A DNA stretch of 64,000 nucleotides, taken from Planctomycetota bacterium (GTDB lineage Bacteria > Planctomycetota > UBA1135 > JACQFD01). Made by a program: the position numbers and the translations under genes. Of the stretch, positions 8,032 to 16,705 are shown one piece after another. Location of the stretch: positions 1 to 64,000 of the forward strand of contig JAEUHX010000033.1 of NCBI GenBank assembly GCA_016792805.1, given 5' to 3'. How positions within the stretch are numbered: the stretch's first letter is position 1; the number at the start of each line of letters is the position of its first letter. The notes under the pieces are model-generated. The model was not told the DNA's origin. It saw only the letters and a program-made list of their open reading frames with translations, and did not search any database.

Positions 8032-9965
8032 TGGTGCTCGTTCCTCTTTTGGCAACTTTCTGTGATGTTCGCCTCCCGGCCGCCCTCAGCGATCATTGCG
8101 TTCTCCAGCGCGAGATGCCGGCCGCGATATGGGGAAGTGCCGATGCAGGCGAGAAGATCGCCATCACCGGGAGCTGGGCGCCCGAATCGCCCGTCGAAAT
8201 CACTGCCGGCGCCGACGGCCGCTTCCGGGCGGAGCTCCCCGCGCCGAGCGCCGCCGGCCCCTTCGAGATCACCGTCCGCGGGAAGAACACCATCACTATT
8301 GCGGATGTGCTCTTCGGCGAAGTGTGGCTTTGCTCGGGGCAGTCGAACATGGAGAAGCAGATCGGCCCCATGGCCGGGCAGCTTCCTTGCGATGATTGGG
8401 AATCGGTTTGTAAGACGGCGAACCACCCGACGCTCCGGATGTTTACAGTGCGACGCTCCAAGTCACCGACGCCGCTTGAGACCTGCGAAGGCCGGTGGGA
8501 AGTCGCCTCTCCGAAGTCCGTCGCCCGCTTCTCGGCGACGGCGTATTTCTTCGGTCTTGATCTATTGCAATCCCTGAAGGTCCCCGTCGGCCTCATCCAC
8601 TCGAGCTGGGGCGGAACCGAAGTGGAGCTCTGGATGAGTGCCGAGGGAATCGCTTCGGTGCCGGCCCTCGCCGAGCGCGCAGCCGACCCCGCCAAGCAGC
8701 GCGCGGCGCTCGCGGCCGCGCTCACGCGCTGGGAAGAGACCGTGGCGGCGCTCGACCCGGTGGCAAAGGAAGCCGCCCTGCCCGCCACTTCCGATGCGCA
8801 GTGGCGAGCGCTCGCCGCCCCCGGCGAATGGACGGAGAGCGGGCTCGGCGATTTCGACGGCGTCGTCTGGGCGCGCCGCCATGTGACGCTCAGCGCGGCT
8901 TGGGCGGGCCGCTCGGCGATGCTCGAGCTCGGCCCGATCGACGACGACGATGTCACCTATGTGAACGGCGTGCGCGTCGGCGCGACCACAGGCTGGGATG
9001 CGCCGCGGCGCTACCTCGTTCCGGGGGATTTGTTGCGTGAGGGCGACAATGTGATCGCGGTGCGCATCCTCGACACAGGCGGCCAGGGCGGGTTCCACGG
9101 CGGGCGCAGCGCGCTCGAGCTGCGCCCGTCCACCAAAGAGGGCGAGGCGCCGCTTGAGATCATGTCGCTCGCGGGAAGCTGGAAGTACCACAAAAGCGTC
9201 GAGATGTCGAAGCTGCCGCAGCGCCCGCAACCGAGCGTCCGAGAGCATTCGACTCTTTACAATGCCATGATCGCCCCCTGGCGCGGCACGCCGATGCGCG
9301 GCGCGATTTGGTATCAGGGGGAGTCCAACACCGGCCGCGCGGAGCAGTACGCCGAGTCGTTCCCTGCGATGATCGGCGATTGGCGCGCCAAGCTCGCGAG
9401 CCCGCGGCTCGATTTCTACTTCGTACAGATCGCGCCCTTCACCGGATACGGCCCCGCCCCGATCGCAGCCGAGCTCCGGGAATCCCAGCGTCTCACGCTC
9501 TCCGTTCCCCACACCGGCATGGCGGTGACCACCGACCTCGCATCGGATCCGACCGATATCCATCCCACACAAAAACGGGAAGTCGGCGCACGGCTCGCGC
9601 GCTGGGCGCTTTCCCACACATACGGCCAGAAGGACGTCGTCCCTTCGGGGCCGCTGTACCGATCCCACAAGATCGAGGGCTCCAGCATTCGGATCGAGTT
9701 CGAGCACGCCGAAGGCCTCGCCGCACGCGGCGGAGCGCTCACCGAGTTCACGATTGCCGGCGAGGACGGCGTCTTCGTTGAGGCGTCGGCCGCGATCGAC
9801 GCGAGCACGGTGGTGGTCTCCTCTCCCAAGGTGCCCGCGCCGGTGGCGGTGCGCTTCGCCTGGAGCAACTCCCCGCGCCCGAATCTCTTCAATGGCGCTG
9901 GGCTCCCGGCCTCGCCGTTCCGAACCGACCGCTTCCCGCTGGCGACAGCCGGCAGCCGCTGGTAG
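8028..9965 (+). CDS. Sialate O-acetylesterase-like SGNH esterase
   Basis: 645 residues from the ATG that overlaps the upstream stop (ATGA at 8028-8031). Seen: GEVWLCSGQSNME (nucleophile Ser106 in GQSNM), GAIWYQGESNT as the second SGNH block, and DPTDIHP, which carries the catalytic Asp and His. A beta-sandwich insert of about 200 residues (about 225-390) interrupts the hydrolase domain, as is usual in this family. The family removes O-acetyl groups from sialic acids or, in many bacteria, from plant polysaccharides; the substrate here is not known. The N-terminal hydrophobic stretch is short, so export is uncertain. It may act with the upstream glycosylation genes. Confidence 0.85.
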   Translation: MMVLVPLLATFCDVRLPAALSDHCVLQREMPAAIWGSADAGEKIAITGSWAPESPVEITAGADGRFRAELPAPSAAGPFEITVRGKNTITIADVLFGEVWLCSGQSNMEKQIGPMAGQLPCDDWESVCKTANHPTLRMFTVRRSKSPTPLETCEGRWEVASPKSVARFSATAYFFGLDLLQSLKVPVGLIHSSWGGTEVELWMSAEGIASVPALAERAADPAKQRAALAAALTRWEETVAALDPVAKEAALPATSDAQWRALAAPGEWTESGLGDFDGVVWARRHVTLSAAWAGRSAMLELGPIDDDDVTYVNGVRVGATTGWDAPRRYLVPGDLLREGDNVIAVRILDTGGQGGFHGGRSALELRPSTKEGEAPLEIMSLAGSWKYHKSVEMSKLPQRPQPSVREHSTLYNAMIAPWRGTPMRGAIWYQGESNTGRAEQYAESFPAMIGDWRAKLASPRLDFYFVQIAPFTGYGPAPIAAELRESQRLTLSVPHTGMAVTTDLASDPTDIHPTQKREVGARLARWALSHTYGQKDVVPSGPLYRSHKIEGSSIRIEFEHAEGLAARGGALTEFTIAGEDGVFVEASAAIDASTVVVSSPKVPAPVAVRFAWSNSPRPNLFNGAGLPASPFRTDRFPLATAGSRW

Positions 9966-10008
9966 CTGGCGGCGGCGCCGACGAGGGCTACCCTCCTCGC
10001 CATCCTCC

Positions 10009-10857
10009 ATGTCGCTCTCGTTTCGCGTCGGCCGGCTCTTCGGAATTCCGATCCGAGTCCACCTGCTCTTCCTCGTGCTCGTCGGCTTCCTCGTCGCCTC
10101 AGCCCCGCCGGGGACGGAGATCGACGCCGTCGCGTATTTGGGGATTCTCTTCGGCTCTGTATTGTTGCATGAGCTTGGACACGCGCTTGTGGCGCGGCGG
10201 TTCGGCGCCGTGATCCACGACGTGGCTCTCTGGCCGCTCGGCGGCCTGGCGCGGATGTCGGGCATGCCGCAGCGCCCTTGGCCTGAGCTCGCCGTGGCCC
10301 TCGCAGGCCCCACGATGAACCTTGGGCTTCTTCTGATCGCGCTCCTGCTCGGCGTTCTTCCCGATGCGAAAGGCGCCCTTGGGCGCGAGGGAGCACTGGC
10401 GTCGCTCGCCTCGGTCAACGCGGCGCTCGCCCTCTTCAATTTGATCCCGGCGTTCCCGATGGACGGCGGCCGCGCGCTGAGGGCGATCCTCTCCGCGCGG
10501 TTCGATTATTTGCGTGCGACGGAAACCGCGGTGCGCATCGGCCGTATCTGTGTGGTCGCAGCCACGTCCGCCGCCGTATTCGGCCCGCTCCCCTTCTGGC
10601 CCATCGCAATCCTGGGGCTTTTTCTATGGATTCAGGGCTCCATCGAGCTGGCGCAGGTCCGTGCACAATTCGGAGCCGATCCCATCTCCGAATTCTTTCG
10701 CCAAGCTTTCGGCAGTCGCGTCGTTGAAGAGGCCCTGCGCCAGCAGGAGGCGCCTCCTCCGCCGAAGCCGAAGCCCGAGGAAGATCTCGGCTCCGAACTG
10801 GAGAACTACCGCGGTACTCTGGATGAGTTCTTCCGCGAGAAACGCAAGCCTTCATGA
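10009..10857 (+). CDS. Site-2-type M50 membrane metalloprotease
   Basis: 282 residues, multi-pass. The zinc motif HELGH lies at 54-58 inside a hydrophobic segment, and the second motif of the family is visible as NLIPAFPMDGGRAL with the metal-binding Asp. The N-terminus FGIPIRVHLLFLVLV is typical of the rhomboid-free, SpoIVFB-like subgroup. There is no PDZ or CBS domain; the C-terminal 55 residues are charged and proline-rich (PPPKPKPEEDL). The ATG at 10009 is chosen because the family consensus begins there. Such proteases cut membrane-embedded substrates such as anti-sigma factors; no obvious target is adjacent. Its stop overlaps the apparent ATG of the amine oxidase. Confidence 0.87.
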   Translation: MSLSFRVGRLFGIPIRVHLLFLVLVGFLVASAPPGTEIDAVAYLGILFGSVLLHELGHALVARRFGAVIHDVALWPLGGLARMSGMPQRPWPELAVALAGPTMNLGLLLIALLLGVLPDAKGALGREGALASLASVNAALALFNLIPAFPMDGGRALRAILSARFDYLRATETAVRIGRICVVAATSAAVFGPLPFWPIAILGLFLWIQGSIELAQVRAQFGADPISEFFRQAFGSRVVEEALRQQEAPPPPKPKPEEDLGSELENYRGTLDEFFREKRKPS

Positions 10858-13037
10858 GCCGACGCTACGCGCCCTTCCAAGCAGCCGGTGGCAAAAGTCA
10901 TCCGAGCTGCACACGCGGGCTTTTTGACGATCTCATCGTCGGACCGCTTCGCCGTAGCTCCTTGGCTACGCCTGCGGCGGTCCTCCTCGATCTCGCCAAA
11001 AATCCTCGTGCTCGCATTGCGGAGCACTTTTTCCACAGGCTGCTGCCCCCTACCCTCGCTCTCCTTTTGTGCATTTCGTGCGCCGCTCCCGGCGGATCGG
11101 GATCGTCGGTGCGCCCGAAGGCGCCGCCCCACCCGCTCGATCCGCTAACAGCCGAGGAAATTCGCCTGGCGGCCCAATGCTTGAGGGCGCAGGCGAAGAC
11201 GCCGCAGGCGCTGCGGTTTCCGCTGATCGCCCTCGACGAGCCCACCAAGGCCGAACTCGCCGCGCACCGCGACGGCAGCATGCCCCAGCGCCGCGCGCTT
11301 GCATTCTTATTGGATCTTGAGTCTCACAAAACTTCGGAGGCGATCGTTGATCTTTCCTCGGCGCGCGTGATCGAGAGCCGTGCCGTCCGTGAGGGTCAAG
11401 CTGCTCTTCTCGAGGAAGAGTATGAAGCGGTCGAGAATCTCGTGCGGGCCGATGCGCGGTGGCAGGAGGCGATCCGCAAGCGCGGCATTTCCGATCTCAG
11501 CAAGGTGCTGGTGGATGTGTGGGCTCCGGGGGCCTTCGACAACGCGGCCCACGGCGGTGCTCGGCTCGCGCGCGCTCTCACGTTCGACGGCACCCACGCG
11601 GAGAACGCCTATGGCGCGCCCGTCGAGGGCGTCGTCGCTTTAGTGAACTTGGACACCCGTGAGGTGGTCGAACTGCTCGACACCGGCTCGAAGGCGCCGC
11701 TCGCGAAGCCGCGCGATTTCGACGCGACTCCGCCGACGTCGCTCACGCCCCTCGAAATTCGCCAACCCCTCGGACCGAGCTTCCGCATGGAAGGGAGAGA
11801 GCTCCGTTGGGCCGGCTGGGAGATGCGGCTCTCCTTCCATCCACGGGAAGGTGTGGTCTTTCACAAAGTTTTCCTGGCCGACGGCACGGCCCGGCGCTCG
11901 GTGTTGCACCGCGCTTCCGTGAGCGAGATGGTGGTGCCCTACGGGGATCCAGCGAATCATTGGTCTTGGCGCAGCGCCTTTGACGAGGGTGAATATCATT
12001 TCGGGCGGATGGCGCTCCAGCTCGTCCCCGGCCGAGATGTCCCGTCGAACGCCATTGTGCTCGACGCGCTCGTAGCCGGCGATGACGGCGAGCCGCTCGA
12101 CCTTCCGTCGGCGATCGCGATCCACGAGCGCGACGGCGGGCTTTTGTGGAAACATGCCGATTCGGAGACGAGCGTCGATGCGGCACGCCGCTCGCGAGAG
12201 CTCGTGGTCTCCTTTGGTGTGGTGATCGGAAACTACGACTATTTATTTCATTGGATCTTCCGTGAGGACGGGATCCTGAAGGTGGAGACCGAGCTGACGG
12301 GAATCCTGCTCGGCAAGGGAACGGAGTCGCTCAGCTGCGAAGCCTGCCCCGACCTCTCTCGCGGAGAGACGGCGCCGCGGGCGCGAGGCGACGAGCGCTT
12401 CGGGACGCTGGTGGAGCGCAACATCGTCGCGCCCAATCATCAGCATTTATTTAACTTCCGGCTCGACTTCGACATCGACGGACCCTCCAATTCTGCCGCC
12501 GAGCTGACGACGCGCGCACTCGACATGGGGCCGGAGAATCCGCGCGGGAACGCATTTGTGATGGAGACGACGCTGCTGCGCGACGAGTCTTCCGCGCGGC
12601 GCGATCTCGACTTGCGCACGAATCGCCACTGGAAAGTCTTCTCGCCGAGTTCCCGCACGTCGCTTGGACATCTGCGGAGCTTCGTGCTGGCACCGGGTCA
12701 CAATTCGATCCCCTATCAGGCGCCCGGATCGATGTCGCGCACCCGCGCGGCATTCGCCGAGCACGCTGTCTGGGTGACGCGGCAGCGGGAGTCGGAGCTC
12801 TATGCCGCGGGAAACCAGCCGGGGCAGCGAGCCACGGCCGATGGACTTCCCCTCTGGAGCGACGGCGAGCCGATCGTCGGGGAGGACCTGGTTTTGTGGT
12901 ACTCCATGGGCGTGACGCACCACCCGCGCCCCGAAGAGTGGCCGATCATGCCGTCGGCCCATGCCAGCTTTCAATTGATACCTTTCGGATTCTTCGACGA
13001 CAACCCCGTGGCTCCACCGGTCCGCGCCGGCAAATAG
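10854..13037 (+). CDS. Copper amine oxidase (TPQ-dependent)
   Basis: Up to 727 residues. It oxidises primary amines to aldehydes with release of NH3 and H2O2. Numbered from the ATG at 10854: catalytic base Asp377 (FDEGEYHFG), cofactor-precursor Tyr461 in IGNYDY, copper ligands H529 and H531 (NHQHLFN) and H689 (THHPRPEEWP). The usual Thr four residues before the cofactor tyrosine is Val here. The first about 63 codons come from the foldback repeat at 10882-11042 and look nothing like an amine oxidase, so the true start is probably downstream, near a hydrophobic stretch with a weak lipobox (LCISC, residues 72-76). The enzyme is likely exported. Family call firm, start unsure. Confidence 0.88.
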   Translation: MSRRYAPFQAAGGKSHPSCTRGLFDDLIVGPLRRSSLATPAAVLLDLAKNPRARIAEHFFHRLLPPTLALLLCISCAAPGGSGSSVRPKAPPHPLDPLTAEEIRLAAQCLRAQAKTPQALRFPLIALDEPTKAELAAHRDGSMPQRRALAFLLDLESHKTSEAIVDLSSARVIESRAVREGQAALLEEEYEAVENLVRADARWQEAIRKRGISDLSKVLVDVWAPGAFDNAAHGGARLARALTFDGTHAENAYGAPVEGVVALVNLDTREVVELLDTGSKAPLAKPRDFDATPPTSLTPLEIRQPLGPSFRMEGRELRWAGWEMRLSFHPREGVVFHKVFLADGTARRSVLHRASVSEMVVPYGDPANHWSWRSAFDEGEYHFGRMALQLVPGRDVPSNAIVLDALVAGDDGEPLDLPSAIAIHERDGGLLWKHADSETSVDAARRSRELVVSFGVVIGNYDYLFHWIFREDGILKVETELTGILLGKGTESLSCEACPDLSRGETAPRARGDERFGTLVERNIVAPNHQHLFNFRLDFDIDGPSNSAAELTTRALDMGPENPRGNAFVMETTLLRDESSARRDLDLRTNRHWKVFSPSSRTSLGHLRSFVLAPGHNSIPYQAPGSMSRTRAAFAEHAVWVTRQRESELYAAGNQPGQRATADGLPLWSDGEPIVGEDLVLWYSMGVTHHPRPEEWPIMPSAHASFQLIPFGFFDDNPVAPPVRAGK
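10882..11042 (+). repeat. Foldback (MITE-like) element, copy 1
   Basis: A 161-bp imperfect palindrome. The ends CAGCCGGTGGCAAAAGT and (complement) CAGCCTGTGGAAAAAGT match inversely; inside, TTTTTGACGA pairs with TCGCCAAAAA and GGACCGC...GTAGC with GCTAC...GCGGTCC, leaving TCCTTG as apex. A copy about 80 percent identical by eye lies at 56434-56604. It carries no gene of its own and lies across the 5' end of the amine oxidase reading frame. Confidence 0.85.
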
Positions 13038-13058
13038 TCGCAAGGGTTCGCGCGCCGG

Positions 13059-13083
13059 GTGCGCAGGCATTCCGGCTGCGCAC
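13059..13083. terminator. Hairpin between convergent genes
   Basis: GTGCGCAG (13059-13066) and CTGCGCAC (13076-13083) form an 8-bp stem between the stops of the amine oxidase (plus) and the RDD protein (minus). There is no T-run, so a terminator role is inferred from position only. Confidence 0.35.
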
Positions 13084-13092
13084 GCGCAACGG

Positions 13093-13890
13093 TTACATCG
13101 CCGAGCGCTCGTCACGAAGACATAAGAACAGCTCCCTCAAGAAAGCCTCCTCGTCAGTGGGCCGCGGGATCTCGAGTGCCGCCGCAAAGCGCGCCACGAG
13201 AGCCGTCCGGAGCCGAATGGCCGCAGACGCGTCGAACTCGCCCCGGCGCTGGTGGTAGCTGCGCAACGTCACGAGGTCCTCTCCGCGCAGCCGTCGAACG
13301 GCTGGGATCGGCAGATCCACTTTTCTCTCGATGAGCTCGGCGTATCGCTGCGCGCGGAACGGCTCGCCGGCATCGACCGTCCCCTTCTCCTCACGCACGA
13401 CATAGGTCCCGGCAAGAATGTCTCCGAGGCGCCGGCCGTCGCGGGAGAGTGCCAACATCACCATTCCCACGGAGAGCGCCGGCACGGGGATGAAGGCATC
13501 GATCAGAAGTGCGAGGGAGCGAACGACGTGGGCACCGGTTGACGCGTTGCGGCCGTGGGCATCGACGACGCGAAGGCCGAGCAATCGCTTGCCGATCGAC
13601 GCTCCGGTGAGGCGTGAGAAAAGTGGGAAATAGACAACCATCACAGCAGCCCCGACCACCACCCCAATTGCGATCACAATCAAGGGACTTTTGAAGAGAG
13701 CCGAAGCGAGTGCGACAACGGCGATCTCGAGGCCAAAGACGGCCACGCCGATGAGCGTGCTGTCGATGGCGAGGGCAGCGCAGCGAGATCCGACACCCGC
13801 GACTTCCCGCGTGATGGCGACGGTCTCGGGCGTCTCGATGCGCAGCTCCGGGGAGGTCCATTCATCGGCTCGTGCCATGGCGAAAGACAT
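13093..13890 (-). CDS. RDD family membrane protein
   Basis: 265 residues. The RDD domain occupies about residues 30-170: GSRCAALAIDSTLIG (the R and D of the family name), two to three hydrophobic helices, then GxSIGKRLLGLRVVD and RRLGDILAGTYVV. The C-terminal 90 residues are soluble and charged. RDD proteins are membrane proteins, a few of which have been linked to ion or proton transport. It is divergent from the SpoIIM-like gene, with only 40 bp between the two starts; RDD, SpoIIM/DUF95, MoxR and DUF58 genes commonly occur together, and the MoxR/DUF58 cluster is 3 kb away. Confidence 0.85.
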   Translation of the reverse strand: MSFAMARADEWTSPELRIETPETVAITREVAGVGSRCAALAIDSTLIGVAVFGLEIAVVALASALFKSPLIVIAIGVVVGAAVMVVYFPLFSRLTGASIGKRLLGLRVVDAHGRNASTGAHVVRSLALLIDAFIPVPALSVGMVMLALSRDGRRLGDILAGTYVVREEKGTVDAGEPFRAQRYAELIERKVDLPIPAVRRLRGEDLVTLRSYHQRRGEFDASAAIRLRTALVARFAAALEIPRPTDEEAFLRELFLCLRDERSAM

Positions 13891-13930
13891 CGTACGATGC
13901 CGCTGGTTTCACCGCTCCATCCCCTTCCCC

Positions 13931-14908
13931 ATGCCGCTTCCTCCCGAAGAGATGGCCGCGCTGACCCGCCTCGAACAGCGGCTGAACCTGCTCGTCGGAG
14001 ACCAGCTCGGAAGGCTCCAGGAGCGCGACCTGGAGGAGATGGTCACGCTGTACCGGTTCGCCTCCGGTGCGCTGGTTCGAGTTCGCGACGCGGGCGACGA
14101 CCCGGCGCTTGAGCGGCGCATCAACGGTGCTGTGTCGCGCGGCTACGCGGCGATCTATGCCAAACGCGGGCACGGATTCTTGGGAATTTTCGCTCTCGCG
14201 CTTCGCGAGTTTCCGCGCCAGGTGCGCGCCCATGGCGGCTCGATAGGGCTCGCTGCGGCAGCATTTCTTGGACCTGCGGCGGCAGCGTTCGCAACGGTCT
14301 GGATCTCGCCGGAGCTTGCATATTCACTTTTCAACCCGGCGATGGTTGCGATGACGGATCATCAGCTGCAAACCCAGACGGTCTTCCAGGGCAACTTCAC
14401 ATTTGGATCCTCCGCAGCAGGACCGTTCGGAGTGTTCATCGCTGCGAATAATATCTACATCGCAATTTTCGCATTTGTGGGCGGAGCACTCATCCTGCCG
14501 TCACTGTTCTCGCTGGCCTACAACGGCATCATGGTGGGCGTGTTGTTCGGGCTTGCAGCCGCACGCGGGCGTTTCTGGGACATGGCGAATCTGCTGATGT
14601 GCCACGGAACGCTCGAACTCACGGCGATCGTGCTGGCCGGCGGCGCGGGGCTGACGGTGGGGACAGCCTGGATCGCCCCCGGGCGCCTGTCGCGAAAGCG
14701 TGCAGTGAGTGAAGCCGGACGCGACGCGGCGGTCCTGGCTCTCGGGACGGCGCTGACATTGGCAGTCGCCGCAATGATCGAAGCATTTATAACGCCCTTC
14801 GCCGCTCCAGAAGTACGAACGCTGGTGGCGATCTCGTCGGGAATTCTGTATGCTCTTCTGCTGACTTCGGCGGGTCGCAGGAAGGCCCCGGAGAAGCAGC
14901 CTCTGTAA
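13931..14908 (+). CDS. Stage II sporulation protein M-like (DUF95) membrane protein
   Basis: 325 residues. An N-terminal soluble helical region (1-95) is followed by about six membrane segments. The conserved SpoIIM/DUF95 features are GxFIAANNIYIAIFAFVGG near residue 170-190, YNGIMVGVLFG, and a histidine-containing helix CHGTLELTAIVLAGGAGL. The organism need not sporulate: this family is widespread in non-sporulating bacteria beside RDD, MoxR and DUF58 genes, and its biochemical role there is unknown. The ATG at 13931 is chosen because upstream codons overlap the divergent RDD gene. Confidence 0.85.
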   Translation: MPLPPEEMAALTRLEQRLNLLVGDQLGRLQERDLEEMVTLYRFASGALVRVRDAGDDPALERRINGAVSRGYAAIYAKRGHGFLGIFALALREFPRQVRAHGGSIGLAAAAFLGPAAAAFATVWISPELAYSLFNPAMVAMTDHQLQTQTVFQGNFTFGSSAAGPFGVFIAANNIYIAIFAFVGGALILPSLFSLAYNGIMVGVLFGLAAARGRFWDMANLLMCHGTLELTAIVLAGGAGLTVGTAWIAPGRLSRKRAVSEAGRDAAVLALGTALTLAVAAMIEAFITPFAAPEVRTLVAISSGILYALLLTSAGRRKAPEKQPL

Positions 14909-15227
14909 TGTTGTCCCGTTGAGGGCGCAGCCGTCGCCGCTTGGCCCGCCCAGAGCCACGGACCTTCTTCCGCGAAGCTCGCTGCGGCAAGACCGACCCA
15001 CGCCCCTGCGAGCCATTAATGAAGTTCACTCGGCCAGCCAAGGTGCCGCGGCGCCGCCTCTCCGCTCTATCGAACAACAGGTGCAGAGGACTCCATCTGC
15101 TGGACGGAAGAGTACGAGTGCTTGCGCTTCGCTCAAGACCTGAGCGTGCTGTTGATCAATATCAACATCGAGATGGAAGCCTCGAGGACCGTGGAGTTAG
15201 AAAATGTGAAATAGCAAGGCGCACTCG
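14909..15227. other. Gene-free stretch with possible gene remnant
   Basis: 319 bp between the SpoIIM-like gene and the hydrolase operon. Nothing is recognised with certainty. From about 15070 to 15212 one plus-strand frame, ending in TAG, reads as ordinary protein (WTEEYECLRFAQ, then LSVLLININIEME) but has no start codon in reach; a stop lies upstream in the same frame. It may be the tail of a deleted gene. Confidence 0.35.
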
Positions 15228-15863
15228 ATGATCATGACGACACTCGATCGTATTGTTCGCATCGGTCGCCTCCGTTTGCCAGGACAGCTGCAGGGACCGA
15301 CCTCATCGCGAGGTCTCGTCATCTTTGCCCACGGAAGCGGAAGCAGCCGCCTGAGTCCACGGAATCAGTTCGTGGCACACTGCCTTCATCAGCGTGGAAT
15401 CTCGACTCTGCTCTTCGACCTCCTGCAAGAAACAGAAGCCGTGGACCGGCGCCGCGTGTTTGACATTGCACTGCTCGCAAGCCGGCTCGGCGACGCGCTC
15501 GATTGGCAAATGCAGCAGCCCGACCTCTCCCGGATGCCCACGGGGCTCTTTGGAGCGAGTACAGGAGCCGCTGCGGCGTTGGTGGCTGCGTCGGATCGCC
15601 CCAGTCTGAAAGCCATCGTCTCTCGCGGAGGCCGGCCGGACTTGGCACACGACGCCCTCGCGCGAGTCGAGGTGCCGACCCTGCTCATCGTAGGTGAATT
15701 CGACGACGATGTGTTGGCTCTCAATCGAAAAGCAGCAGAGCAGATGCACTGCGTACGCGAGATCGCTGTAGTTCCCGGAGCTACTCACTTATTCGGCGAG
15801 CCTGGCACACTGGAGACGGCTGCACAGCTCGCATCTGACTGGTTCACAAAATACTTATTATAA
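15228..15863 (+). CDS. Dienelactone-hydrolase-like alpha/beta hydrolase
   Basis: 211 residues. Seen: FAHGSGSSR (oxyanion-hole region), nucleophile elbow GASTG, acid residue in VGEFDDD and catalytic His in GATHLF, so the triad is complete. Proteins of this short class are often found next to, or fused with, a phosphoribosyltransferase domain; here the partner gene starts 7 bp downstream. The substrate is unknown. The ATG at 15228 is used; a second ATG two codons later (15234) is equally possible. Confidence 0.82.
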   Translation: MIMTTLDRIVRIGRLRLPGQLQGPTSSRGLVIFAHGSGSSRLSPRNQFVAHCLHQRGISTLLFDLLQETEAVDRRRVFDIALLASRLGDALDWQMQQPDLSRMPTGLFGASTGAAAALVAASDRPSLKAIVSRGGRPDLAHDALARVEVPTLLIVGEFDDDVLALNRKAAEQMHCVREIAVVPGATHLFGEPGTLETAAQLASDWFTKYLL

Positions 15864-15870
15864 TTCCAAG

Positions 15871-16545
15871 ATGGCTGAAGAACGCCCCCTCCCATTCACC
15901 GATCGCGCCGATGCCGGACGCGCCCTCGCACAGCGGCTTATGGAGCGCCGATTCGCCGATCCGATCATTCTGGCGCTGCCGCGAGGAGGCGTCCCAGTCG
16001 CTGCTGAGATCGCGCGAAAGCTCAACGCGCCTCTTGATCTGCTCTTGGTGCGCAAGATCGGAGTCCCTTACCAGCGAGAGCTGGCAGTCGCAGCCGTCCT
16101 CGATGGCAGCCAGCCACAGATCGTCGTGGACGAGACGATCCGCGAACGCGCCGGTGTCGACCCATCGTACATCCACGACCAGGCGAAAATTGAACTCTCC
16201 GAGATCGAGCGGCGGCGAACGGCGTACCTGCGCGGCCGTGCGCCTCTGCCTGTTCAAGGAAAGACCGCCATTGTCGTCGATGACGGCATAGCGACCGGCA
16301 CGACCATGCGCGCTGCTCTGAAGGGACTGCGCCGGCTGGGACCTGCGAAAATTGTGCTCGCGGTTCCCGTAGCGCCGAGGGAGACGATCGAGCGGCTGCG
16401 GGCAGAAGCCGACGAGATCATTTGCCTTGCGCAGCCGGATCCATTCGGCGCCATTGGTTACTTCTACCGCGACTTCCATCCCCTTCGGGACAGCGAGGTC
16501 GTGCGCGCGCTGGCAGAGGCAGCCGCAATCCCTCCGGAGAACTAA
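15871..16545 (+). CDS. Type I phosphoribosyltransferase-like protein
   Basis: 224 residues. The PRPP-binding loop is clear: AIVVDDGIATGTTM with the acidic pair followed by the GTT turn. LALPRGGVPVAAEIA and LLLVRKIGVP are the other blocks typical of this stand-alone family. It is not closely similar to a named purine or pyrimidine salvage enzyme. It is probably co-transcribed with the hydrolase just upstream. Its stop codon TAA lies within a sequence (CTAACAGCCCGGTG) resembling the end of the foldback element at 56434. Confidence 0.8.
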   Translation: MAEERPLPFTDRADAGRALAQRLMERRFADPIILALPRGGVPVAAEIARKLNAPLDLLLVRKIGVPYQRELAVAAVLDGSQPQIVVDETIRERAGVDPSYIHDQAKIELSEIERRRTAYLRGRAPLPVQGKTAIVVDDGIATGTTMRAALKGLRRLGPAKIVLAVPVAPRETIERLRAEADEIICLAQPDPFGAIGYFYRDFHPLRDSEVVRALAEAAAIPPEN

Positions 16546-16551
16546 CAGCCC

Positions 16552-16590
16552 GGTGAAAGACTCACTCCGGCGCCTCTAGTCCCCTTTTCA
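16552..16590. terminator. Possible terminator / solo element end between convergent genes
   Basis: GTGAAAGACT (16553-16562) can pair with AGTCCCCTTTTCAC (about 16577-16590), allowing a four-base bulge. The stretch just before it, CTAACAGCCCGGTG at 16542-16555, resembles the left end of the foldback element (CTTAACAGCCCGTGG). It lies between two convergent genes. Confidence 0.3.
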
Positions 16591-16705
16591 CGATTGTGTC
16601 GTCGAACAGCAATCGGCGCAGATCCTTGCAACGCCTTCTGCGTCTCTCCCCGCACTTGCGGACAGTGAACTTCGAACCGCTGGAGACCAGCTCTTCGAGA
16701 ACCTG

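Noticed and set aside
13931..14908. SpoIIM as evidence for sporulation
   Set aside because: No other sporulation genes are present; the family is common next to RDD and MoxR genes in non-spore-formers.
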